A stretch of DNA of 64,000 nt from Escallonia rubra (taxonomy: Eukaryota; Streptophyta; Magnoliopsida; Escalloniales; Escalloniaceae), in contig JAVXUO010001132.1 in the NCBI GenBank assembly GCA_033065855.1, positions 330,109-394,108 of the forward strand, in the 5' to 3' direction. A model generated the notes under the pieces. That model was not told the DNA's origin. It made no database searches and saw only the letters and a list, made by a program, of their open reading frames with translations. Every line of letters starts with the position of its first letter. Position 1 is the first letter of the stretch. Below are positions 34,748-46,269 of the stretch, piece after piece. The position numbers were made by a program, and so were the translations under genes.

Positions 34748-35498
34748 TAAATTAGAGTTTTATTTTAAAAAGGAGTGTGTTTTGGACTTCTCATAGAATA
34801 TCAAGCATCTTTCCTTAAAATATTATTATTGGAATATATGTTTTTGTTAGAGTGAAGGATTGTTTTGACTTTTGATTAAAATCTTTTCTTTTCATTAAAT
34901 ATCTATTTTTAATAAGTATTTTAAAAATATATGTTTTTATCAGGATAAATGGATGTTTTGACTTAAACTACAATAGAGTTACTATATCTTCTCCGTCAAA
35001 TTTGATTAAAGAAAACAACTTGTAGAGAACATAGTTTCTAAAGCCTTTTTTGAAAAACATATAATATACCTAAGCAAAATTCAATATTTTGTCAGAAATT
35101 CAATCCTTTTTAATTTTGTATTTCAGATGCATATGTTGATGTGTATGCCACAGATTTAAATTATTTAGCATGTACATAGATTTCGATAGAAACATATTAA
35201 TACATTGAAACTGTCGTAAACCTGAATTAAGTTTGATTCTAGATATTTAATACGGACATATTGACGTAAGGAAGGTATCATAAAGTTAGAGGTTTTTTAA
35301 GATTTTCTAAATGCATATGTAATCTTGACTGGGGTTAAATGGCTAATTCCTTTTTTTTTTCCTTAAGATGCCCTTTTTAAACTGAAATCTTCACTTAAAA
35401 CTTTTTTTCCTATCAAATACTCATTTTGAATTAGAGTGTTGTTAAAAAATAAGAGTGTATTTGGCTTCTTTTAGGGCATCAAGCATCTTTCCTTAGAA

Positions 35499-38400
35499 TC
35501 TATATAATATATAATAAGCGAAGCGAGAAAGACATTGATAGCTTCTTTGCGCGACACATCATCGCTTCTTTATATGACACGTCATCAGATTCTTATTTTA
35601 AAATTAATTAACTTCTATCAAAGTAAGTCTTTTTTAATTTAAAAGCAATTTTAATCATTCTAAAACTCAACCTAATCAACATACTAATCTATTAAGAGTT
35701 CTTTTTGATAATTATGTCCTTAAAATTCGAATAATAATTTTAATCATTCTAAAACTCTACATTATCATTATACTAACTTATTAGGAGTTAATATTGACTA
35801 TTATATCTTTAAATCTACTATCTAATATGAATATAATAACTCATATATATAAAAAAACGAAAATAATACTTTCGATTTAGAAGAAAAAAATTAATTTAAA
35901 AACTAATTCTAAACATTTTAAAACTCTACCTAATCAATATACTAATCTATTAAGACTTAATTTTGACAATTATGTCCTTAAAAGTGTTTTCTAATATGAA
36001 AATTAAAATTCATAGACCCAAAAAATGACTTATGAGATTTAGAATAAAAAACATGATCAATCATTCTAAAATTCTACCTAATCTATTAAGGCTTCTTTCT
36101 AACAACTATGTGCTTAAAATTCAAAACTAATTCTATTTATTTTAAAACTTAACCTTATCATTATATTANCTTATTACGACTTAACATTGACAATTGTATC
36201 TTTAAAACTACTCTCTAATATAAATATAAAAATTCATATATGTAAAAAAACGAAAATAATACTTTTGATTTAGAAAAAAAAATAATGTTACACTTAAGAT
36301 TAAACAACTTACGAGACTTAAGAAAAAAATGATCTAAACATAATTTTGATAGGTGCCTTTCAATTTAAATTTGATTAATTTTGCAAGAATAATAAGGGTT
36401 GTATAATTTAAAATTTAATTCTAAATATGTTAGAACTCAACTTAATCCATACACTAACTTATTATGACTTAATTTTAACTATTGTATTTTTAAAATTACT
36501 CTTTAATGTGAATATAAAAATTCATATATCGAAAAAAGATGAAAATAACATATTAGATCTGGAAGAGGGGAAAATGACGTTCTAATTAAGTCAAATGTTC
36601 TATATAACACACACACGCGCGCGCGCACACACACACACATAAGATAGTCATCTTTAATAATGTGATATATATAGATTTAATAAATGAGTTATAAGTAAGT
36701 ATTTTTAAATAAGACCTCACGACCACCAAACTGATTATATCCCATATTTAAGAATTTAGAAAACAAATAAAACTCTTTACTACGATTTATTGTTGAAAAA
36801 TTCGTGGTCTAATTGTCGCGATATTTGTAAACCTTATAAATATCAATTGTAAAACATTTAAACTCTATGCTACAGACATATTTACGTATTAGGCTCTGAT
36901 TTTGACTATTAAAACCTTGATTAGATTGTTATGCAATTCTTGTGTAATATTTGCAAACGCATACATATTTGATTTGGTTCCTTTGAACTGTAAGTTGAAA
37001 CAAAAATGAGTAAATTGTGTTACAGAACTGCCTGATGATGTAAAAAAAAAACTTAAAGAACGTAAAAATCTAGCCATGACATTGTAACACAATCTACTTA
37101 TTATTCTTTAAACTTACAGTTCAGAGGAACTAAAGCAAACATATATACCTAGAAAATATTTTGCAACAATTGCATGACCATTTAATTAATCAAGACTATA
37201 ATTTTAGAAGTGTATGAGACGAAAAAATATTCTACTGGATATCATGTTTGTATCTTAATAAATTGGTAATTTTTTTGAAGCAATGATTCATGAAAAAGAT
37301 AAGATCGAACCTTGACATTTATGATTCCAAAGATTAAGAACTCTTAACCTAACTTTTGAAGTTAAGAGACTTGGTTTTAAGATGTTACATGTTGAACCAC
37401 TAAAAGAGCTTAATAAATATAGTCTTAACAAGTTACTTAAAACTTTTACAAATGAAGTATTAAAAACTTCTTACTAACAATTATAGTTTTAGTAAAAGTA
37501 TAAGATAATCTCTTTTTGTTTCTTGAATGTGGTATGCATTGATACACTTTTTGTAACTTTTAAAATATTTTATTAATTTACTCGAACTAGATTCAGGATC
37601 CCAAATTATAATATCTCATAAATGAGGCGAGAAATGCAATTATAGCTCATGACACGTCTTTGCATTGTGTTTCTAATATAATAAGAGTTATAAAAACTAA
37701 GCTTAAACATATTAATGTTACGAAAGATCTCCAAACATTACTTTAAACTGATTCTTAATTTTGCAATTAATTAAATCGGCAAATATAGTAAACATTTAAA
37801 TAATAAGCCTTATGCAATTCGAAAAAACAATTCAAAAACATTCAAAATATTCTAACCAATATAGTAAACTATTATGACTTTATTTAAATATTATATATCG
37901 AAAGCTCTCTAGCATGAAATATTAACCTGCAAAACAAAAATTACTTTAAATATTTAATAAGAAAAAATAGGTACTATTTCAAATTCATATCTAAGTTTCC
38001 CGTAAATTCAAATATGAATATAACTAAATATGTTGGTTAAAAGTTTTGGTCAATAATTTTCTTACTCTAAGGTTTTGCGCTATCCTATTTTGTCACAATG
38101 GTTAAATGCATATTTACCATAATATGCAGATTCTATACGAGATAAATTAAATAAATAGTCCTAAATTTAAAACATTAATTATGTGAGCATTTCTTAAATT
38201 CAACTAATTTTATGTTGGAAAAGTTTTGAACCAATTTTTTTCTATGGTACTTTTATTGTGAGTAATTAAACTCTTAAGCATTCTAAATTCTATATTAGCA
38301 TAATACCATTTATGATTTTATGTTAACTTTTATACTTTTGAATAGAATTACATATAAAATCTAAAAAGATATTAGTTATGTTGTGATGAATGTAAATTAA

Positions 38401-39137
38401 AACTTAGATTAAAAACCTTATTATCTCTGAAGAGAAATCTTATTTAGTAAGCATGCTTATTGTATGCTTTGTGAAATCTTGGTTAAATTTTATTCAACAA
38501 TTTTCTTACTACGAGGTTTTTGAGCTATCCTATGTAGTCATGTTAGTTAAACTTATATAATTACCTCATGCAGTTATTACTATATTCTCTGTATACTTTG
38601 TTGGTAGATTACATTTACTTTTGAAAGTGGCACATCATCCTTACTTAATTAGTTTATGCTATAAACAAATATATGGACCAAATTCTTCTCTATCAAAATT
38701 AAACTAATATGTAATTAACGTTATGGGTAACACATTCAAGGTACAAATTATTTTTAAAAAGTTCTTAGAAAATAATAAAAATGTCTTGGGCAATAGTAAA
38801 TTGATTTCAATATGTTCTCCGCATATATTTATCACTAGAGAATTTACTTTTACTTTTTTGTTTATTAAGTGAACTTTTAATTTTTGTTCAACTACATAAT
38901 TACCAAATCAGAATTAAGAAATATGCACAAGGACATTGCTTAATGATATTTCACCATAAGGATTAATTTATTTTATTACAAGAGAGTTCAAGACAAAAAT
39001 TGAAGTAACCATCTTTGATGAAATAACCATAATAAAATAATAAAATTGTGCAATATATTTTATTATGCATTTTAAAACTACTAAAATAAGTTAATGTTAA
39101 TAAACAGTCCCGTGCTTGGCACGGGATTCTGGGCTAG
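35499..39137 (+). mobile_element. inner Helitron, non-autonomous
   Basis: Starts TCTATATAATATATAATAAG and ends with hairpin CCCGTGC-TTG-GCACGGG (39109-39125), then ATTCTGGGCTAG. It is inserted between A (35498) and T (39138). The intact left arm of the inverted repeat shows the empty target (A33270/T33271 on the complement, CCTTAGAATATCCTTATAGG). 3.6 kb, AT-rich, no Rep/helicase. About 35650-36490 carries several diverged copies of a repeat with CTAATCTATTAAGAGTTAAT and TATGTCCTTAAA. A CA/CG microsatellite lies at 36607-36641 and an ambiguous base (n) at 36169. Confidence 0.9.
39109..39125 (+). terminator. 3' hairpin of inner Helitron
   Basis: Perfect 7-bp stem with loop TTG, 12 nt before the CTAG end. 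Confidence 0.9.
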
Positions 39138-39342
39138 TATCCTTATAGGAATATTTGCTTTAGTTAAAGCGAAGGGTTCTTTTGTCTTTTAGAAAAAAAA
39201 ATATTATGAAAACCTATAAACCCACCCTTGAACTCCTGCGTGTTTTTTTATCACCGAAAAAATTTCTATCAAAACCTACTGCTTCCATTCACGTTAAAGC
39301 TAAACTACCTCAAACTACTACATCTTCTCCATCAGTTTCGAT

Positions 39343-39775
39343 TTAGAAAGGGTATTTGATGGGAAAGAAATGTTATAAGTCAAAAACACCCTTACTCACC
39401 CTTAATCTTTTATGGAAATATCAATTAGAAAAGGGTACTTTAAGGAAAGAAAAAATTAGTCATTTAGAAGTCCAAAACACCCTCCTTTTTAAATAAAACT
39501 CTAATTTAGAAAGGGTATTTAATGGGAAAGAAATGTTATAAGTCAAAAACACCCTTACTCACCCTTAATCTAATATGAAAATATCAATTAGAAAAGGGTA
39601 CTTTATGGAAAGAAAAGATTAGCTCCTTTTTAAATAAAACTCTAATTTAGAAAGGGTATTTAATGGGAAAGAAATGTTATAAGTCAAAAACACCCTTACT
39701 CACCCTTAATCTAATATGAAAATATCAATTAGAAAAGGGTACTTTAAGGAAAGAAAAGATTAGTCATTTAAGCCC
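39343..39775. repeat. three tandem units in outer Helitron 5' region
   Basis: Units of roughly 140-163 bp. GGGAAAGAAATGTTATAAGT recurs at 39361, 39524 and 39665. They resemble, more distantly, the blocks around 33300-33420. Confidence 0.85.
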
Positions 39776-39800
39776 ATACGTGCTTTTATATATGTATAGA

Positions 39801-40564
39801 TATAGATATAGATATAGATATAGATGAATGAATAAGGTGATCATAGTATTAATCGCACAATTTTATTCGCCTAACGATTTCCCGGACATTGTTTGGATCA
39901 CTAAGATGCTGTCGCTAATATGCCACCATGAGCAGGGCCGGAGCAGAGTAGCATGGATAACATGGCGGCCATATGGGCGGAGTATGCCAATATTGATCCC
40001 AATCAATTTGTTGACTAATCATGTCATATAAGATTCGTAATAATTGTGTAATTTAAGTTAATTATAGTTATTGGCATCACTCGTGTAATTCACGACGCTA
40101 TTTTCTTTTGATAATCGTTCACAAGTATTTCATCTGCGAAACTATCCGTTGATTTTTGCAAATCTACTTTTTTTTAAGTGCAGTTTTATTTTATTTTGCT
40201 ACCAAAAATGTGTGCACTTTTATGTATCGGTAAAATTCTACCTGGCCCAACACCCTGAAGGCGCTAATTTGACGAATGCTCCAAAAAATTTGGACCATTC
40301 AATATGCTCTATCTGTGGTTATAATTTGAACCAAATTGCAGATATGCCAAGTAATTCTTCTTCAGATCCAGTCTCAAAATGAAAGCTTAAATACAAGGCT
40401 GCAGAAGGGAAACAGATCCTCTTTTATTTTCTTCTCTTGTTCTATCAACTCCGGATAACAAATCTAGGACTTCTTATAAACCTGTATGCGCTAGAACTAT
40501 ACTGTCTCTTTTGATATTAAAACTCTCACTGCCAATTAAAAGAGACACCCGGCCAGCTCAACTC
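39801..40564. other. unassigned stretch between Helitron and UBC pseudogene
   Basis: Begins with TATAGA repeats. No convincing gene; short open frames show no family features. Confidence 0.45.
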
Positions 40565-40897
40565 CTATGCACACTCTTGTGAACGCCTCACGCAACGAAC
40601 AACTTTCATCTTGGACTCGTCCCTCTTGTCTCGCCATTCTATGGCGGCATCCACATTGGCAGGAGACTCGTCGTTGGGACACGAAAGCATCGATATAATG
40701 CTCAAGATTATGCTCTCCACGGTGTGAACCGGCATCCAGCGCTCACTCGAGTGCCCATAGCCCATAGGATCATCACCGGGTGGGTGAAGGATCGAAATGC
40801 AGACTCTTCCATCGGTAGGGTAAACGTTGGGATGCCACATCTCGGAGGTGAACCTAACAGTTGGAGGGCTGCTCGGATAGTCTTGTGGGAAGTCCAT
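40565..40897 (-). pseudogene. UBC7-like ubiquitin-conjugating enzyme, C-terminal part
   Basis: Encodes the second half of a UBC7/UBE2G2-type E2: [23 protein letters not shown], the active-site region [15 protein letters not shown] with its Cys, [12 protein letters not shown], and [14 protein letters not shown] down to the C-terminal SQEC. The N-terminal half (start to the residue before FPQ) is absent, replaced by unrelated in-frame sequence reaching 41284. One extra residue (VYPTDGRV) lies near the active site. Plant UBC7 genes have introns in this part and none is seen here, so it is probably a truncated processed copy. Fold and activity are unlikely without the first half. Confidence 0.8.
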
Positions 40898-41150
40898 GTT
40901 GGGAAAATTGTCGGGAAATGAAAACAGAAAAGGCTTTGAGGCGTATCTAAAGACATTTTCTTTATAACGTTTGTTGCACCCACTCAAGATAGAGTTTGCT
41001 AATGGGTTGCAGGCAAATTCGTTCCCAGGATACGACAAAGCCTGAGAAGAACTGCGATTAGCAATATCGAAGATCTCCGAAAAATCTTTTGGAAACAATA
41101 GTAGATAGACTTTTTGGAGATTATGAGAGCAAAGTGAATTTTTTTTTTCA
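40898..41150. other. unassigned DNA between UBC pseudogene and Copia LTR
   Basis: Open on the minus strand together with the UBC part but without recognised similarity. It may belong to the Copia LTR or to the host. Confidence 0.35.
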
Positions 41151-41616
41151 GCAAAAGGCTTTAGCAAAAACTTCTTCTTCTTGGCCAAACATGAGATATG
41201 TACAGATACCACAGGCACGACAAGAGATAACACCTCTTCTAAGAGGTAGATGCACTGCAGTGACCGTTGCACAACAACGGTCATGAACTCCCTGTTCGGC
41301 CTCTCGCGCGGTACTGTAATTTAAGTGAAACGGCATAGCACCGTTCCATGTCACAACGGTAGTTAACCGTTGTTCTTGTAGCCGTATACCGCCAAAACGT
41401 TGGCAATACATTGAAGAACAAAAACCACCGCCTCAAATACAAAGTTGGCGGATGCAAGCAAGCACCATCGACTCATGCGTTTGTATTAAGATGGAAAGGC
41501 CACTCATGTACATGTTCTGCCAAAGAAGAAGACAATGGCTAATATGTTAAACATTTAGGCTCTCTATTTGATTAAATAATCAAACAACCCTTGAGATTTA
41601 TGTATAAATCTCAACA
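41150..41616 (-). repeat. Copia 3' LTR (inner border clear, outer border not)
   Basis: Begins TGTTGAGATTTATACATAAA right after the polypurine tract. The outer end could not be fixed without the partner LTR; about 41150-41200 is a guess from usual length. Confidence 0.6.
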
Positions 41617-42169
41617 ATCCCCCACTTTGATTATTTAATCACAAGTCTCCTCAAAGTCTATTATTCGATCTTATTATGTTTTCAAGAAGGTGTTTTTCAA
41701 CTTAAACCTTCAATAAGTATAAGTAACTCAAAGTATAAGTAACTTTTTATAGCAAATGAATTTAGGGTACTCTAGAGATAATTCCAGAATTACCATGCGC
41801 ATAATAAAATCTTGTTTCGGTAAAGAATTATATAAACTCGCTCGGCACGTTTATGGCCATGTGCTCGATCCTAGATTCATGAATGCTCTCGAGAGTAAAC
41901 CCAAATAACTCTCTTAAGAAGCGGCACCACTTTTACATTCATATAGGTGAAGTTCTCTTGCGTCTCCGTTACTAAGAACGCATTTAAACAACTTCATTAA
42001 GAGATGTACTCAACCTTGTTTAGCATAACGGACAACACTAATTTATTAATTATTCTAGAGAGACACGCAAAATTAGTGCTAACAGTCACATTCAATAACT
42101 TGTTCTTATCCATTAAAACTCAGGGATTAGCTTTGGACTAGTAATGAGTTGGGATACCATTATTGGTGA
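41617..42169 (-). other. Copia 3' untranslated region
   Basis: Between RNase H and the polypurine tract; no coding recognised. Confidence 0.6.
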
Positions 42170-45100
42170 CTAATGAATGGGTTTTAATCCCATCTCTCTA
42201 AAAGTTATTCTAACCAACTCTTGAGATAAACTCTTGGTTAGAGGGTCAGCCAAATTTTTATTTGACTTCACATAGATGATAGTAATGATATCATCTTTAA
42301 TTAGTTGTCTTTCAAAGTCATGCCTCAGACTGATATGTCTGATATGTCTGGACTTACCATTGTAAGTACTACTATAAGCCATTGATAAAGTAGCTTCACT
42401 ATCACAATATATTGTGATAGGCGGCATAGGATTAGGCCACAAATCTATATCTAACAACAGATTCCTTATCCATTCAACCTCCTTGCCTGTAGCTACTAGT
42501 GCTAAAAATTCGGATTCCATAGTAGAGTGAGATATACAAGTCTGTTTCTTAGAAGCCCATGAAACAGCTCCGCCGCCAAGGGTAAAAACCCACCCTGATG
42601 TGGACTTGCTATCCCCTGTACTTGTAATCCAACTAGCATCGGTGTACCCCTTAAGTGTACTCGGTTCTTCACTATAAAACAAACCAAGTTCTATAGTTCT
42701 CTTTATGTATCCGAAAATTCTACTAATTCATTTCCAGTGCTCTACACTAGGGTTACTTGTAAATCTACTCAATTTACAAACAGCAAATGCTATTTCAGGT
42801 CGTGTGCAATGCATTAAATACATTAAACAACCTATAGCACTAGCATACTCTAGTTGTGCCACCGGTCTTCCAACATTTTTAGTCAACTTAATGCTAGAAT
42901 CATAAGGAGTACTAAAATCTTTGAAACCAAGATGTTGGAATTTAGATAGAATTTTCTCAACATAATGTGATTGGCAAAGAGCAAAACCCCAACTATGTTT
43001 TGTCACTCTAATACCTAAGATAGTATCAACCTCTCCTAAATCTTTCATTTTAAACTTAGAAGAAAGATACTGCTTAGTCTCATTTATGTCAATCATATTA
43101 GTCCCAATAATAAGCATGTCGTCAACATACAAACATACAATAACACCATAATCCTTAATAAATTTAGAATAGATGCACTTATCTGCACTATTATGCTTAA
43201 AACCATATGACAACACACATGAGTCAAACTTCTCGTGCCACTTCTTAGGTGCTTGTTTTAAGCCATACAAGGATTTCACTAACTTGCATACTTTATTTTT
43301 ATTGCCTGGTAGAACGAACCCTTCTGGTTGTTCCATATAAATCTCTTCACCTAAATTACCATTTAAAATGCAGTTTTAACATCCATTTGATGGATGTAAA
43401 GATGATATATAGATGATAAGGCAAACAAAATTCTAATAGAAGTAATTCTAGCTACAGGAGCATACGTATCAAAATAGTCTACTTCTTCTTTCTGCTTAAA
43501 ACCTTTAGCTACTAATAATCTAGCTTTGAAGGTTTGTACAGAACCATCATAATTATACTTCCTTCTAAATACCCATTTACAACCTATAGGCTTTGACCCT
43601 GGAGGTAAGTCAACTAGTGTCCAAGTTCCATTCGACGTGATAGAGTCCATTTCATCGTTAATGGCCTCTTTCCAGAATGCAGCATCTCTTGAAGTTACTG
43701 CTTCCGTATAGGTCATTGGATCACTGTCAACATTAAGGACAATAGGAGTCTGATTTAAAACTATTTCTCGACTTCCTTCAACTAGGAAAACTATAGAATC
43801 AGGTGAGATAAAATCTTTACCTAAATCTTTTCCTTTCTTATGCCTTTGACTCCTCCTAGGTTCCTCAGTAGGAACCATTGAAAAATCTACGTCAACGTTA
43901 GGTTCAGTTCTTGAATTAGATACTAAATCTGATTTAGAACTTTCACCTCTAAAATCTGTGATGAACTTACATTTAAAGAATGTTACATATCTAGATTCAA
44001 CTATCACATTAGATTCCCAATCAAGAATCCTAAAGGCTTTACTGTGTTGTGCATATCCAACAAACACTCCTTTAAGAGCTCTCGGTCCTAATTTAGTTCT
44101 TTTAGGATCCGGAACTCTATAGTATGCTAAGCACCCCCACACTTTTAGATATTCTAGATTAGGTTTTCTACCTTTCCAAAATTCATAGGGAGTCTTGGTA
44201 AGCCCGCATTCATAATCATACAATTAGTCATTTCAACTAGCGTACGATTTTTCCTTTCAGTTAAACCATTCTGTTGAGGTGTATAAAAGGCAGTCTTTTG
44301 ATGTATAATGCCGTGCTCTTCACAGTAGGCATTAAACTCATTTGGAAAATATTCTAAACCTCTATCAGTTCGGAAAATCTTAATCTTTTTATTGAGTTGA
44401 TTTTTTACCTCCGACTTATAGGTTTTGAACATACTAAACGCCTCATCTTTAGTTCTCATAAGATACACGTAAGTATATCTAGAGCAATCATCAATAAACC
44501 TGATGAAATACCTCATACCACCTCTAGTTATTAAACCATTTAATTCACATATATCTGAATGTACCAAATCTAAAAGTTTGGATTTCCTTTCAACACTTTT
44601 AAAAGGTTTCTTCGTCATTTTAGATTTAATACATACTTCACATTTATCAGTACTAACATGAGAACAAGAAATTAAACCTAGATGCATCATGTTTCTAATG
44701 TACTTGTAATTTAAATGTGCTAGTCTACTATGCCAAAGATTAAAAGGCTCAACAATATAAGAAGAAGCAACATTTATTTCATTAAGACTGAGTTTGAACA
44801 TCCATCACAACCATATCCCTTTCCAACAAAGTTTCTGTTCGTAGACAAAATTAACTTGTCGGACTCAAAAAGAACACGAAAACCTTTCTTACAAACAAGG
44901 TTAACGGAAACTAAATTCTTTCTAATATCAGGGACATGAAGAACATTAAGAAGAGTCAACGTCTTTCCGGATGTGAAGTTTAACTCCACGCTGCCTTTGC
45001 CAACAACCTTTGCCCTTGCTAGATTTCTCATTTAGACCTTTTGATTATTTGGCAATTCTTCGTAGGTCTTGAAAAGAGATCTGTCCTTGCAAATGTGGTT

Positions 45101-46050
45101 GGTGGCTCCCGAATCAAACCACCATCCGGAACTAGAAGATGAATCGGCCATATTGATTTCAGTAACCATGGCTACTAGATTCTCCTCGACCATGTTTGCG
45201 GACTCACCGGTGGCTCCTTTTCCACTCTTTCGATGTCGGCATTCTCGTGCATAATGCCCCTTCTTTCCGCAAACATGACATTTACTCTTCGATCTTTTTG
45301 TTCTTATTGTGATTGGTGTTCCTCTTAATCATGTTGTCTTCTTTCTTAACTTGAAGAGCATGAAATGATTTTCCATTAGCGGCATCAACGTAATTCACTT
45401 TGGAATTAAATTCAGCTTTTTCCTTTTTATCTCTATTACAAGATTCCTCTTCTATACGAAGATGTTTATGAATTTTCTCCAAAGTAAACTTCTTCTCTCT
45501 ATGCAACAATTTCTTCCTATAATCTTTCCATGATGGTGGTAACTTTGCAATTATCATACCAACTTGAAAAGATTATGGAAGTTTTCCATTAAGTTCCCAA
45601 ATTTTATTTGCAATATCTTGCAATTCATGAACTTGGTGGAGAATTGGTATGCCATCTACCATGGTAAAATCATTATACTTAGAAATTAAGAACTTATTCG
45701 TACCTTCTTCTTGAACTTCATATTTGTACTCCAACGCCTTCCAAATTTCTTTAGCGGAATCAAATGATTTGTAGAAGTTGTAAAGACGATCCGAAAGTGC
45801 GTTGAGAATATGGCCGCGACACATAACTTCGTCATCGTTCCTCCTTTGCCATTCCTTCTTTTCATTCTCACTAGCATTATCACCGGGCTCCGAAAGTGGC
45901 TCGCAATTTAAAATGTAGACGATCCTTAACGCCGTGAGTAAGAATTTGACTTTGTCTTGCCAACGGCCAAAATTGCTACCATCGAATTGATGAGGTCTTG
46001 ATTCATCATCTTGATAGAGGCACTAGTTTCCGCTTCCACGCCCAAAATTG

Positions 46051-46269
46051 CCACAGGTCAACAATCCGATCACACAAAAACTTAGTGGAAGAAGGCACCA
46101 CAGCGCCTCTCCACTCCCATGGGCAAAACCCTAAACAGCAGTGGCCCAACCGCCATCAACAGCACTTACATGGGCAGCCCCACTCCCGCACAACCAGCAG
46201 TGGCCCAACCGTTTAAAATTGTAGTCGCACATTTTTCACTAAAAAATTAAGCGACTACAATTTTAAACG
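46051..46269. repeat. patchwork junction between Copia and copy C
   Basis: 46055-46200 matches LARD interior 21434-21590. Then a 17-bp stretch CAGCAGTGGCCCAACCG (46136-46152) is repeated at 46195-46211, running into a 19-bp inverted pair (CGTTTAAAATTGTAGTCGC at 46210-46228 against 46251-46269). In copy B the same positions are separated by about 1.2 kb of extra DNA. The structure suggests a deletion repaired with templated filler. Confidence 0.85.

Larger units (their letters stand above)
33064..39345. repeat. 0.8-kb inverted repeat, right arm split by inner Helitron
   Basis: The left arm 33064-33852 is the complement of 34925-35498 plus 39138-39345. The right arm is interrupted exactly at the inner Helitron. 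The spacer before insertion was about 1.07 kb. A transcript through it could form a long double strand. Confidence 0.85.
31097..39800 (-). mobile_element. outer Helitron, non-autonomous
   Basis: Minus orientation. The 5' end, read on the complement, is TCTATACATATATAAAAGCA (from 39800). The 3' end is the hairpin CGTGC-AAA-GCACG, then TGATCCTTACTAG (ending 31097). Host A (31096) and T (39801) flank it, as for Helitrons. No Rep/helicase seen. It is AT-rich, with direct and inverted repeats and a nested second Helitron. TATAGA repeats at the 5' end make that border uncertain by a few repeat units. Confidence 0.8.
41150..46050 (-). mobile_element. Copia element, broken, 5' end missing
   Basis: Ty1/Copia-type fossil in minus orientation. 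From right to left: gag (about 45990-45300, with a CCHC zinc knuckle), protease region, integrase (about 44800-44200, with the GAG-pre-integrase HSRLAHLNYKYI and FIDDCSRYTYVYL), reverse transcriptase (SLYGLKQAPKKW, YVDDMLIIG) and RNase H (YTDASW, near 42660). A polypurine tract AAGTGGGGGAT then leads into the 3' LTR at 41616. Coding is spread over several frames with roughly half a dozen breaks. No 5' LTR is present: gag runs straight into DNA of copy C. Tork/Tnt1-like by domain order, tentative. Confidence 0.9.

Noticed and set aside
39793-39824. TATAGA repeats as a separate element or telomere-like repeat
   Set aside because: Short microsatellite at the Helitron 5' border; not a telomere motif.
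40565-41284. Whole 239-codon frame as a real E2 enzyme
   Set aside because: Only the C-terminal part from about 40897 is E2; the rest is unrelated and reaches Copia LTR-like DNA.
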